Shown here: piece after piece, positions 35,959-43,663 of the stretch
How the letters are laid out: each line of letters opens with the position of its first letter
Position numbering within the stretch: position 1 is the first letter of the stretch
Source: Methylobacterium aerolatum
GTDB taxonomy: Bacteria; Pseudomonadota; Alphaproteobacteria; Rhizobiales; Beijerinckiaceae
Assembly: GCF_022179085.1 (NCBI RefSeq)
Contig: NZ_BPQE01000011.1
Coordinates: 62,001 to 126,000, forward strand
Direction of reading: 5' to 3'
DNA length: 64,000 nt
Position numbers and translations under genes: made by a program
The notes under the pieces: model-generated
Databases searched by the model: none
Seen by the model: the letters and a program-made list of their open reading frames with translations, nothing else
What the model was told of the DNA's origin: nothing

Positions 35959-36840
35959 ATGATGACGCTCCGCACAACCCTCGGCCGCCTCGGCGCGCAG
36001 GAGGACCTGAACTTCCTCCTCACCAACCGCCTGCCCCGCCGCCTCGCGACGCAGGCGATGGGCCGGATCAGCCGGATCGAGCAGCCATGGGTGCGCGATG
36101 CCTCCATCGCCCTGTGGCGGCTGTTCTGCGATGTCGATCTCTCCGACGCGAAGGAGCAGCGCTTCGCGAGCCTGCATGCGGCCTTCGTGCGCGAATTGCG
36201 CCCCGGTGCCAGGAGCGTGGACCCTGATCCGGCGGTCGCGGTGAGCCCCTGCGATGCGATCCTCGGCGCTCACGGGATCGTGGAGGCGGGGCAGGTGCTG
36301 CAGGTGAAGGGCAGCTCCTACCGGTTGGCCGACCTCGTGCAGGATCAGGCGCTCGCCCGCGCCCACGAGGGCTGCGCCTACGCGACGCTGCGGCTCACGG
36401 CCGGCATGTACCACCGCTTCCACGCCCCCGCCGACCTGCGGGTCGAGTCGGTCCGCCATCTCTGGGGCGATACGTGGAACGTGAACCCCATCGCCCTGAA
36501 GCGGGTGGAAGCCCTGTTCTGCCGCAACGAGCGGGCGGTGATCCGCGTGCGCCTGCCCGACGGCGCGGCGATGACCCTGGTGCCCGTGGCGGCGATCCTC
36601 GTCGCCGGGCTGAAGCTCGGCTTCCTGGCCGAAGGCGGCGACCTGCGGGCCACGGGTGGGCGGACCATCGCCAGCGGTGCCGACCTCGCGCGGGGCGCGG
36701 AGATGGGCTGGTTCGAGCACGGCTCGACCATCGTCGTGCTGGCGCCCCCCGGCTATACCCTCGAACCGGCCTTGCGCGAGGGCGCGCGGCTGCGCATGGG
36801 GCAGGCCTTGCTGCGGGCGCCGCGTGACACACCGCAGTGA
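35959..36840 (+). CDS. psd: phosphatidylserine decarboxylase family protein
   Basis: A 293-residue E. coli-type PSD. The catalytic triad is visible as D99 (VSPCDAILG), H155 (YHRFHAPADL) and S256 in FEHGSTIVVLAP, where self-cleavage before the Ser of G-S-T would create the pyruvoyl group. NVNPIALKRV is also typical. It should convert phosphatidylserine to phosphatidylethanolamine at the inner membrane. The residue before GST is His instead of the usual hydrophobic residue. Alphaproteobacteria commonly have a shorter Psd, so this could be a second enzyme with another aminolipid substrate. The DUF1045 gene follows 35 bp downstream. Confidence 0.88.
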   Translation: MMTLRTTLGRLGAQEDLNFLLTNRLPRRLATQAMGRISRIEQPWVRDASIALWRLFCDVDLSDAKEQRFASLHAAFVRELRPGARSVDPDPAVAVSPCDAILGAHGIVEAGQVLQVKGSSYRLADLVQDQALARAHEGCAYATLRLTAGMYHRFHAPADLRVESVRHLWGDTWNVNPIALKRVEALFCRNERAVIRVRLPDGAAMTLVPVAAILVAGLKLGFLAEGGDLRATGGRTIASGADLARGAEMGWFEHGSTIVVLAPPGYTLEPALREGARLRMGQALLRAPRDTPQ

Positions 36841-36875
36841 CGCCATGACGGCGTGACCACCGGTCCGGGAGCGAT

Positions 36876-37565
36876 ATGAGCGAACCCCGCTACGCGATCT
36901 ATGCCCTGCCGGAGCCGGGCTCGGCCTTGGAGACCTTCGGCCGGTCGGTGCTCGGCATCGACAACGTGACCGGCGAGGCCGTCGCCCATCCGCCGGACCT
37001 GCCCGGTCTCGCGGGCATCACCACCGCGCCCCGCGTCTACGGCTTTCACGCGACGCTGAAGGCGCCGATGCGCCTCGCGCCCGGTATCGGTGAGGGCGAC
37101 CTCCTCGGCGCGGTCCGTCGGCTGGCCGCCGCCCACCCGCCCGTGGCGGTGGGGGAACTCACCGTCGCCGCGCTGGGCCGCTTCCTGGCCCTGGTGCCGG
37201 TGGCCGCACCTCCGGCGCTGGGCCTGCTGGCCGCGGAATGCGTCGCCGCCCTCGATCCCCTGCGGTCGCCCCTCTCGGAAGCCGAGATCGCCAAGCGCAG
37301 GCCGGAGCAACTGACCTCCCGGGGACGGGCGCTCCTCGATCGCTGGGGCTACCCGCACGTGTTCGAGGACTTCCGTTTCCACATGACCTTGACCGACGCG
37401 CTGCCGGAGGATGCGCTGAACGGGTGGCGGACCCGGTTGGCGGAGGCCTACGCGCGAAGTGGCGCCGGTCCGCTCACCATCGCCGCGCTCGGCGTCCTGC
37501 GCCAGGAGAAGGGCAAACCGTTCCGGCTCCTGGCGCGTGCCCCCTTCGGCCAAGGCGACGACTGA
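36876..37565 (+). CDS. DUF1045 protein, 2H-type phosphoesterase of phosphonate metabolism
   Basis: A 229-residue protein with two HxT motifs, GFHATLKAPMRL (about 53-64) and RFHMTLTDALP (about 168-178), the catalytic pairs of 2H phosphoesterases. DUF1045 proteins are typically encoded in C-P lyase clusters. The phn genes here lack phnP, so this enzyme may open the 5-phosphoribosyl 1,2-cyclic phosphate released by the C-P lyase; that role is inferred from context. GGGAGCG precedes the ATG. A REP element separates it from phnC. Confidence 0.87.
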   Translation: MSEPRYAIYALPEPGSALETFGRSVLGIDNVTGEAVAHPPDLPGLAGITTAPRVYGFHATLKAPMRLAPGIGEGDLLGAVRRLAAAHPPVAVGELTVAALGRFLALVPVAAPPALGLLAAECVAALDPLRSPLSEAEIAKRRPEQLTSRGRALLDRWGYPHVFEDFRFHMTLTDALPEDALNGWRTRLAEAYARSGAGPLTIAALGVLRQEKGKPFRLLARAPFGQGDD

Positions 37566-37572
37566 TACGGCC

Positions 37573-37663
37573 GTCATTGCGAGCAACGCGAAGCAATCCA
37601 GGGAGGCGCCGTCGCCCACGAGGTTCCGCATCCTTGGAGTGCTTCACTGTCTTCGCAATGACG
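37573..37663. repeat. REP-like palindromic element, copy 9
   Basis: GTCATTGCGAGCAACGCGAA at the left and TCTTCGCAATGACGG at the right; centre contains GAGGCGCC as in the copy at 47272. Confidence 0.88.
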
Positions 37664-37708
37664 GAGGGGTTCGCGGGGCCAAAAAACCCAAAAATACTTC
37701 GCCGGCAA

Positions 37709-37726
37709 TCGTCATTCAAATGTCGT
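37709..37726 (+). promoter_or_regulatory. candidate Pho box upstream of phnC
   Basis: TCGTCAT-TCAA-ATGTCGT matches the PhoB consensus (two CTGTCAT direct repeats with a 4-bp spacer) at 10 of 14 repeat positions, 44 bp before the phnC start. A similar site precedes phnG. Suggests induction by phosphate starvation. Confidence 0.5.
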
Positions 37727-37769
37727 GCAAGCTGTGTCTACGGGCGGCGTTGCTTCAGCGGATGCCTGG

Positions 37770-38615
37770 ATGCTTGTCGTCGAAAACCTGACGCGTCAGT
37801 ATGGTGACCGCCGCGCCCTCGACGGCGTGTCGCTGCGCATCGAGCCCGGCAGCTTCGTCGGGGTCATCGGGCGGTCGGGCGCCGGGAAGTCGACCCTGCT
37901 GCGCCTCCTGAACCGCCTCGCGGAGCCTACCTCCGGGCGCATCCTGTTCGGCGCGACGGACGTCACCGCCTTGAACGGCCGCCGCCTGCGGGATTGGCGG
38001 GCGCGGTGCGCGATGATCTTCCAGCAGTTCAACCTCGTCGGCCGCCTCGACGTCATGACCAACGTTCTGATGGGCCGCCTCAGCCATGTGCCGAGCCACC
38101 GCTCGCTCCTGCGGCTCTGGCCGGAGGCCGACCGGGCCATGGCGCTCGCCGCCCTCGACGGCTTCGGCATGGGCGAGTTCGCGGGCATCCGCGCGGACCA
38201 GCTCTCCGGCGGCCAGCAGCAGCGCGTCGCCATTGCCCGCGCCCTCGTGCAGGAGCCCGAGATCATCCTGGCGGACGAGCCCGTCGCCTCCCTCGATCCG
38301 CGCAACACGCGGCTGGTGATGGACGCGCTCTCCGACGTGAACAAGCGCTACGGCATCACCGTGGTGTGCAACCTCCACTCCCTCGACCTCGCCCGCGCCT
38401 ATTGCGACCGCCTCGTCGGCCTGGTCGCGGGCCGCGTGGTCTTCGACGGCAGCGGTTTCGACCTGACCGAAGAGGTCGCCCGCCGCCTCTACGGCCTGGA
38501 GGCCGGCGAGGTGCTGGACGACGAGCCGCAGCGCCGTGCCGAGCAGGCGGCGGCCCTGCCCGGTCTGCCCGCTCCGGCCGCCGCCGCCGTGCGCGAGGCC
38601 GCCATCGGCGGCTGA
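37770..38615 (+). CDS. phnC: phosphonate ABC transporter ATP-binding protein
   Basis: A 281-residue ABC ATPase. Walker A is GRSGAGKST, the Q-loop is [20 protein letters not shown], the signature is [15 protein letters not shown] and Walker B is [13 protein letters not shown]. The [11 protein letters not shown] stretch is characteristic of PhnC. It energises PhnE1E2 for uptake of phosphonates bound by PhnD. The ATG at 37770 begins [14 protein letters not shown]; the ribosome-binding site is weak, and an upstream in-frame start would add 15 residues overlapping the Pho box. First gene of phnCDE1E2. Confidence 0.95.
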   Translation: MLVVENLTRQYGDRRALDGVSLRIEPGSFVGVIGRSGAGKSTLLRLLNRLAEPTSGRILFGATDVTALNGRRLRDWRARCAMIFQQFNLVGRLDVMTNVLMGRLSHVPSHRSLLRLWPEADRAMALAALDGFGMGEFAGIRADQLSGGQQQRVAIARALVQEPEIILADEPVASLDPRNTRLVMDALSDVNKRYGITVVCNLHSLDLARAYCDRLVGLVAGRVVFDGSGFDLTEEVARRLYGLEAGEVLDDEPQRRAEQAAALPGLPAPAAAAVREAAIGG

Positions 38616-38716
38616 GGCCCCACGATCCGGCCGCCAGACGCCGGTTCGCCCAGAGAAAACGCCCCGTGACGCGCCCGGTCGGAGCCGGGGCGACGACCTG
38701 CGAACGGAGACGAACG

Positions 38717-39646
38717 ATGATCACGAGACGGATGATGGCCGGCGCCCTGGCATTCGGGCTCCTCGGCGGCGCGGCCCGCGCGGCGGACGACTGGAAGACG
38801 CAGTATCCCGAACTGACGCTTGCCGTGATCCCGGTGGAGAACGCCTCCGGCACCACCGACCGGTACGCCCCCCTGACGGACTACCTGACCAAGAGCCTCG
38901 GCGTGCCGGTGAAGCTGCGCGTCGCCAATGATTACGCGGCGGTGATCGAGGGCCAGCGCGCCGGCAACATCCAGGTGGCGTTCTACGGTCCGGCCTCCTT
39001 CGCCCGCGCCGTGATGACCGGCGTTAAGATCGACCCGATCGTCAACCAGAAACACGAGACCGGCGCCTCCGGATACTACTCGGTGATCTACGTGAAGGCC
39101 GACAGCCCCTACAAGACGATCGAGGACTTGAAGGGCAAGAACCTCGCCTTCGTCGATCCGAACTCGACCTCCGGCAACCAAGCGCCGCGCTTCTTCCTGA
39201 AGCGGGCAGGGTTCGAGGTCGAGAAGCATTTCGGCAAGACCTTCTTCGCCGGCAGCCACGAGAACGCCGTCCTCGCCCTGACCCAGGGCACCGCCGACGC
39301 CGCCGCGAACCTCTGGAACTCCGAGACCGACACCGTCGTGACGCGCATGGCGACGAAGGGCCTGCTCAAGAACGCCGACGGCACTCCGATGAAGCAATCG
39401 GACTTCCGGGTCGTGTTCAAGTCGGACTTCCTCCCCGAGGGTCCGTTCGCCATGCTCGACAGCCTGCCGGAGGACCTGAAGACGCGGATCCGCACCGCCT
39501 TCGAGGAACTGCCCATGAAGGACAAGGCCGCCTTCGACCGGCTCTCCGACGGCAAGGACCAGGGGCTCACACCCGTCACGCTCAAGGACTACCAGCCCAT
39601 CATCGACATGCTGAAGTTCAACGACGAGCAGCGGCGCAAGTCTTGA
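38717..39646 (+). CDS. phnD: phosphonate ABC transporter substrate-binding protein
   Basis: A 309-residue periplasmic protein with a signal peptide (MITRRMMAGALAFGLLGGAA, cleavage after ARA). The PhnD-type fold shows NASGTTDRYAPLTDYLTKSL, VAFYGPASFARAV and FVDPNSTSGNQAPRFFL, where the ST/SG residues bind the phosphonate. It captures organophosphonates for PhnCE. GGAG lies upstream. It is 101 bp after phnC and followed by a hairpin. Confidence 0.96.
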   Translation: MITRRMMAGALAFGLLGGAARAADDWKTQYPELTLAVIPVENASGTTDRYAPLTDYLTKSLGVPVKLRVANDYAAVIEGQRAGNIQVAFYGPASFARAVMTGVKIDPIVNQKHETGASGYYSVIYVKADSPYKTIEDLKGKNLAFVDPNSTSGNQAPRFFLKRAGFEVEKHFGKTFFAGSHENAVLALTQGTADAAANLWNSETDTVVTRMATKGLLKNADGTPMKQSDFRVVFKSDFLPEGPFAMLDSLPEDLKTRIRTAFEELPMKDKAAFDRLSDGKDQGLTPVTLKDYQPIIDMLKFNDEQRRKS

Positions 39647-39656
39647 GCCTGGTTTG

Positions 39657-39679
39657 CCCCTCCCCCTCGTGGGGAGGGG
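39657..39679 (+). promoter_or_regulatory. intercistronic hairpin between phnD and phnE1
   Basis: A perfect 9-bp stem CCCCTCCCC/GGGGAGGGG with loop CTCGT, 10 bp after the phnD stop. Such stems after binding-protein genes often stabilise the upstream mRNA and lower expression of the permease. The same C-rich/G-rich motif forms the ends of the element inside phnJ. Confidence 0.5.
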
Positions 39680-39707
39680 AGCTTCACCCGCACACCGTGA
39701 GCGAGCC

Positions 39708-40589
39708 TTGCGCCGCCTGACAGCTCTCCCACCCCAACGAGCCGCCGCCCTGGCCGGGAGGTACGCCGCCGCGCGGGCGGATGCACGCCGCCGGACGATG
39801 CTCGGCCTCGCCCTGCTGGCGGTGGCGCTGGCGCTGAGTTGCCATGCAGCCGAGGTGCGGCCGCTGGTGCTCGCCGCCAACTTCGGCAAGTTCACCGCCT
39901 ACATCCAGCAGATCGTGCCGGTGCTGCGGCCGGACCGGATCGGACCGGATCTGGCGGAATGGTACTGGGGCCTGCCGAAATGGCTCTCCCTGCTCGGCGA
40001 AACCCTGATGATGGCCTATCTCGGCACGCTGCTCGGGGCGCTCGGCGGCTTCGTGCTCTGCTTCGTCGCGGCGGGCAACCTCGTGCGCAGCTCCGCGATC
40101 CGTTTCGCGGCCAAGCGCTTCCTCGAAATCTGCCGGACGGTGCCCGAGATCGTCTTCGCGCTGATCTTCGTCATCGCCTTCGGCCTCGGCCCTATGGTCG
40201 GCGTGCTGGCGCTGGCCATCCACACCACGGGGGCGCTGGGCAAGCTGTTCTCCGAGGTGGTCGAGAACATCGACATGAAGCCCGTCGAAGGGCTCACCGG
40301 CACCGGGGCGAGCTGGGTCGAGACCGTCCGCTTCGCCGTGCTGCCGCAGGTTCTGTCGAACTTCGCCTCCTACGGATTGCTGCGCTTCGAGATCAACGTG
40401 CGTGGCGCGGGCGTGATGGGCTTCGTCGGCGCGGGCGGGATCGGGCAGGAACTGCTGATCGCGATCCGCAACTTCTACTATTCGGATGTCAGCGCGATTC
40501 TGCTGATGATCGTCCTCACCGTCTTTGCCATCGATCTCTCCACGGAGAAGCTGCGCCATCACCTGATCGGCGGGGAGGGGATGCGATGA
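39708..40589 (+). CDS. phnE: phosphonate ABC transporter permease 1
   Basis: About 293 residues with six predicted TM helices and the EAA-type loop VEGLTGTGASWVETVRFAVL, followed by FEINVRGAGVMGFVGAGGIG, characteristic of PhnE. It forms the inner-membrane channel with the second permease. The start is uncertain: no ATG exists before the first TM except at 39798, which would remove the cytoplasmic N-terminus. TTG at 39708 gives a family-like N-terminus; GTG at 39669 is also possible but lies inside the hairpin. Its stop overlaps the ATG of the next gene (ATGA). Confidence 0.88.
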   Translation: MRRLTALPPQRAAALAGRYAAARADARRRTMLGLALLAVALALSCHAAEVRPLVLAANFGKFTAYIQQIVPVLRPDRIGPDLAEWYWGLPKWLSLLGETLMMAYLGTLLGALGGFVLCFVAAGNLVRSSAIRFAAKRFLEICRTVPEIVFALIFVIAFGLGPMVGVLALAIHTTGALGKLFSEVVENIDMKPVEGLTGTGASWVETVRFAVLPQVLSNFASYGLLRFEINVRGAGVMGFVGAGGIGQELLIAIRNFYYSDVSAILLMIVLTVFAIDLSTEKLRHHLIGGEGMR

Positions 40590-41455
40590 GCGAGCGCCGC
40601 CCCGGCACCCTGCGCGCCACGGCCCTGGCCGACCTCGATGCCCTGCGTCTTCGCCACCCCGAGCAGTTCCGCACCGATTGGGCCGGCCGCCTCCGGGTCG
40701 CCGGGACGCTCGCGGGCGTCGTCGGCTTGGCGGGTTACGGACTGTGGGCGCTCGACTTCTCGCCGGTCCGCATCCTGAATGGCCTTGGGCGGCTCGGCGG
40801 CTTCGCCCTGGAGATGCTGCCGCCGAGCGCAGGCGGCCGCTTCGGCGTCTTCCTCCAGGCCCTGGCCGAGACCCTCGGAATCGCCTTCGTCGGCACCCTC
40901 GCGGCGGCGCTCCTCGCCTTTCCGGTCGCCTTCCTCGCTGCCCGCAACGTGGTGCCTAACCCCTTCGCCCGCTTCACCGTCCGCCGGGGCCTCGACGTAA
41001 TGCGCTCGGTGGACGTGCTGATCTGGGCCCTGATCTGGATCAACGTAGTGGGGCTCGGCCCCTTCGCCGGGGCGCTCGCCATCGCGTGCTCCGATTTCGG
41101 CGCCTTCGGCAAGCTGTTCTCGGAGGCGATCGAGACGGGCGACCGGCGCCCCGGCGAGGGGGTCGTGGCCTCGGGCGGCTCCGCGCTCCACCGCATCCGT
41201 TTCGGACTGATACCCGGCGTGCTGCCGGTGCTGGCGAGCCAGGTGCTGTATTTTTTCGAGTCGAACACCCGTTCGGCAACGATCATCGGCATCGTGGGTG
41301 CGGGCGGCATCGGCCAGTACCTCACCGAACTGATCCGGGTGCTGGAATTGCAGCAGGTGGCCTTCCTGGTGCTGATGATCCTCGTCACCGTCGCGGTGAT
41401 CGACGGGGTCTCCGGCCGCCTGCGCCGGGCGATCATCGGCGGCCCAGGGCGGTGA
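40586..41455 (+). CDS. phnE: phosphonate ABC transporter permease 2
   Basis: A 289-residue second PhnE-type permease with a cytoplasmic N-terminus (about 35 residues), TM helices, LAETLGIAFVGTLAAALLAF, and the ATPase-contact loop GGSALHRIRFGLIPGVLPVL followed by FESNTRSATIIGIVGAGGIG. It forms a heterodimer with the first permease. Start ATG overlaps the upstream stop by four bases, so translation is coupled. It ends about 110 bp before the convergent phnF stop. Confidence 0.94.
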   Translation: MSERRPGTLRATALADLDALRLRHPEQFRTDWAGRLRVAGTLAGVVGLAGYGLWALDFSPVRILNGLGRLGGFALEMLPPSAGGRFGVFLQALAETLGIAFVGTLAAALLAFPVAFLAARNVVPNPFARFTVRRGLDVMRSVDVLIWALIWINVVGLGPFAGALAIACSDFGAFGKLFSEAIETGDRRPGEGVVASGGSALHRIRFGLIPGVLPVLASQVLYFFESNTRSATIIGIVGAGGIGQYLTELIRVLELQQVAFLVLMILVTVAVIDGVSGRLRRAIIGGPGR

Positions 41456-41566
41456 GCTGTCCTGCCCCCCCTCCGCCCGAGCGCTACGACGACATCCGGG
41501 GCGGCGGGAGGCCGGCGAACGCGGCGTAGTCCCGGACCCCTGCGCGGCGCTCGCGAGGACGGCCGG

Positions 41567-42304
41567 TCAGGTTCCCACCACCACCTCCACGCGGTCGGCC
41601 GCGAAGACCGCGCGGTTGGCCTGAACCGGGACGCCCTCGCCATCGACGTTCACGCTCGACACCACGATGACGACCCGCCCCGGCGTCAGGTCGAGCCGCG
41701 CGGCCTCGGCCGGGTCGGCGAGGCGGGCGCGGATGCGCGTGGAGGCGCGGGTGTAGTCCGGCACGCCGCAGGCGGCGAGCGCCCGGGTGATCGAGCCGGA
41801 TCGCTCGTAGGCGGGCGCGAAGCCGGCGAAGCGGGGGAGCGGCAACCATGTCCGCGCGGTCGAGAGCGGCACGCCGTCCGCCCGGTGGACCGTGAGGAGT
41901 TCGAGGAGCGGCGCGCCCTCCGGCACCGCCAGCATCGCCGCGCACTCGGGCGGGGCCGCGATCTCGCGATGGGTGATCAGGTCGCCCCAGGGCTCGCGCC
42001 CGGCGCCCGTCACGATCTCGGAGAAGCGGGTGCGTCGGCCGATCGGATAGGCGAGGGGGGCGGCCTCCACGAAGGTGCCCCGCCCCTGGCTCGCGCGGAT
42101 CAGACCGCGCTCGGCCAGGGTCGCGAGGGCCCGGCGGACGGTGTGGCGGTTGACGCTGAACCGTGCGGCGAGCGCCGCCTCGGTGGGCAATTGCGCACCC
42201 GGCGCGAGGTCTCCCGTGGCGATCTCACCTTCCAGGGCGTCGGCGATCTGCCGCCAAGCGGCCAAGCCGCCGCCCCGGCTCAACGCGTCGATCGACTCGT
42301 GCAC
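41567..42304 (-). CDS. phnF: GntR-family phosphonate regulator
   Basis: A 245-residue HutC/PhnF-type regulator. The winged helix (about 15-80) includes LPTEAALAARFSVNRHTVRR and LAERGLIRASQGRGTFV; the C-terminal UTRA effector domain includes SARTWLPLPRF-like residues and ends RAVFAADRVEVVV. It likely represses phnGHIJKLMN until a phosphonate or phosphate-linked ligand binds. The GTG start at 42304 is chosen because AGGAG lies six bases upstream; the frame continues upstream through a repeat but without similarity. Divergent from phnG. Confidence 0.92.
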   Translation of the reverse strand: MHESIDALSRGGGLAAWRQIADALEGEIATGDLAPGAQLPTEAALAARFSVNRHTVRRALATLAERGLIRASQGRGTFVEAAPLAYPIGRRTRFSEIVTGAGREPWGDLITHREIAAPPECAAMLAVPEGAPLLELLTVHRADGVPLSTARTWLPLPRFAGFAPAYERSGSITRALAACGVPDYTRASTRIRARLADPAEAARLDLTPGRVVIVVSSVNVDGEGVPVQANRAVFAADRVEVVVGT

Positions 42305-42356
42305 ATCAGCTCCTGCACTGTGAGGCCATCGCCCGATGTCCCACCCTTTAGCCGAT

Positions 42357-42446
42357 CCGTGATTGCAAGCGCAGCGAGGCAATCGAGGGACACGGGACGC
42401 CTCGAAACCGGGTGATTCCCCGGACCGCTCCGCTCCACTCGCGATG
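42357..42446. repeat. REP-like palindromic element, copy 10
   Basis: GTGATTGCAAGCGCAGCGAG at the left, GCTCCGCTCCACTCGCGATG at the right. Lies in the phnF-phnG divergent region and shares its centre (GGGACGCCTCGAAAC) with copy 8. Confidence 0.82.
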
Positions 42447-42512
42447 AGCGAGAGGCGTGGGACACCTTCGCTCGGCAGCCCGGGACGGGAGCGAGGCGTA
42501 GCCCCCGTCCGG

Positions 42513-42530
42513 CCGTCATACAAACTTCAT
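42513..42530 (+). promoter_or_regulatory. candidate Pho box upstream of phnG
   Basis: CCGTCAT-ACAA-ACTTCAT matches two CTGTCAT repeats with a 4-bp spacer at 10 of 14 positions, 52 bp before the phnG start and 18 bp before the PhnF-type palindrome. Spacing is compatible with PhoB activation of a promoter overlapping the palindrome. Confidence 0.5.
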
Positions 42531-42547
42531 TTGAAGCGGCGGCGCTA

Positions 42548-42569
42548 GTTGTCTATACCTATAGACAAC
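42548..42569. promoter_or_regulatory. perfect 22-bp palindrome, likely PhnF operator
   Basis: Arms GTTGTCTATA and TATAGACAAC with a CC centre; no mismatch. It ends 13 bp before the phnG ATG, just upstream of the CGGAGG ribosome-binding site. It contains the TATAGAC core reported for PhnF-type GntR operators and would occlude the phnG promoter. Best explained as the PhnF binding site. Confidence 0.8.
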
Positions 42570-42582
42570 ATCGGAGGCGACG

Positions 42583-43053
42583 ATGCCGGACAGGAACCGG
42601 GGAACCGTGCAGGACCCCGAAATCGAATCCCGCCGGGCGGTGATGGCGCTCTGCGCCGCCGCCACGGAGGCGGAACTGGCCGAGGCGGTCACGGCCTGCG
42701 GCGAGCCCGAGGCCGAGGACATCCGCCTGCCGGAAGTTGGGCTGGTAATGGCTACGGGCCGGATCGGGGGCGACGGGCGGCCCTTCAACCTCGGTGAGGT
42801 CAGCGTCACCCGCGCGGCGGTGCGGCTGGCGGATGGCCGCACCGGCTTCGCCTACCATCTCGGCCGCGACCGTCGACGGGCCCGCGTCGCGGCCATCCTC
42901 GATGCCCTGTGGCAGGGCGAGGGCGACCGCCGGGGCGTCGAGGCGGCCCTGGCCGGGATCGCCCGGCGGACCGCTGAGGCGACAGTGGCGCAGGCCCGCC
43001 GCACGGCGGCGACGCGGGTCGATTTCCTGACGCTGGCCCGCGGGGAGGACTGA
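42583..43053 (+). CDS. phnG: C-P lyase complex subunit PhnG
   Basis: A 156-residue protein with the PhnG pattern RRAVMALCAAATEAELA near the N-terminus and GRTGFAYHLGRDRRRARVAA in the middle. PhnG is part of the PhnGHIJ core that, with PhnL, attaches phosphonate to the ribose of ATP and cleaves the C-P bond. CGGAGG precedes the ATG. First gene of phnGHIJKLMN; phnH starts 1 bp after its stop. Confidence 0.95.
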   Translation: MPDRNRGTVQDPEIESRRAVMALCAAATEAELAEAVTACGEPEAEDIRLPEVGLVMATGRIGGDGRPFNLGEVSVTRAAVRLADGRTGFAYHLGRDRRRARVAAILDALWQGEGDRRGVEAALAGIARRTAEATVAQARRTAATRVDFLTLARGED

Positions 43054-43054
43054 G

Positions 43055-43660
43055 ATGCTGCGCCCCGGCTTCGCCGACCCCGTCCACGATGCGCAGGGTG
43101 TCTTCCGCGCCGTGCTCGACGCCCTGGCCCGGCCGGGAACGATCCAGCCGATCCCCGCCCGCCTCGACCCGCCCGCGCCGCTGACGCCGGAACTCGCCGC
43201 CATTGCCCTGGCGCTCACCGACCGGGACACGCCCGTCTGGCTCGACCCCGTCCTCGCCGACGCCCCGGATGTGGCCGCATATCTGCGTTTCCACACCGGC
43301 GCGCCGCTCACGGGCGATCCGGCCCACGCCGCCTTCGCCCTGGTGCGCGAGCCCGCGCACTGTCCGCCGCTCGCCGCCTTCGGGCAGGGCACGCCCGCCT
43401 ACCCGGACACCTCGACGACCGTGATCCTCGCCCTCGACCGGATCGAGGATGGCGATGGCCTGCGCTTGGCGGGATCTCATCTCCGCCTGGCGGGGCCTGG
43501 TATCCGGGGCACCGCTTCGATCGCCCTGGCGCCGATGCCGGCGGGCTGGCCCGAGGCGCTGCGGCAGAACCATGCCGCCTTTCCCCTCGGGATAGACGCC
43601 CTTCTCACCGCTCCCGGCCGGGTCGCCGGGCTGCCGCGCTCGACCCTCGTGGAGCCATAA
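43055..43660 (+). CDS. phnH: C-P lyase complex subunit PhnH
   Basis: A 201-residue PhnH with the conserved FADPVHDAQGVFRAVLDAL and ARPGTIQPI start and GAPLTGDPAHAAFALV in the middle. PhnH dimerises in the C-P lyase core and is a structural subunit with a PLP-transferase-like fold lacking cofactor. Length is normal. It begins directly after phnG, and phnI follows 3 bp later. Confidence 0.95.
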   Translation: MLRPGFADPVHDAQGVFRAVLDALARPGTIQPIPARLDPPAPLTPELAAIALALTDRDTPVWLDPVLADAPDVAAYLRFHTGAPLTGDPAHAAFALVREPAHCPPLAAFGQGTPAYPDTSTTVILALDRIEDGDGLRLAGSHLRLAGPGIRGTASIALAPMPAGWPEALRQNHAAFPLGIDALLTAPGRVAGLPRSTLVEP

Positions 43661-43663
43661 GCC

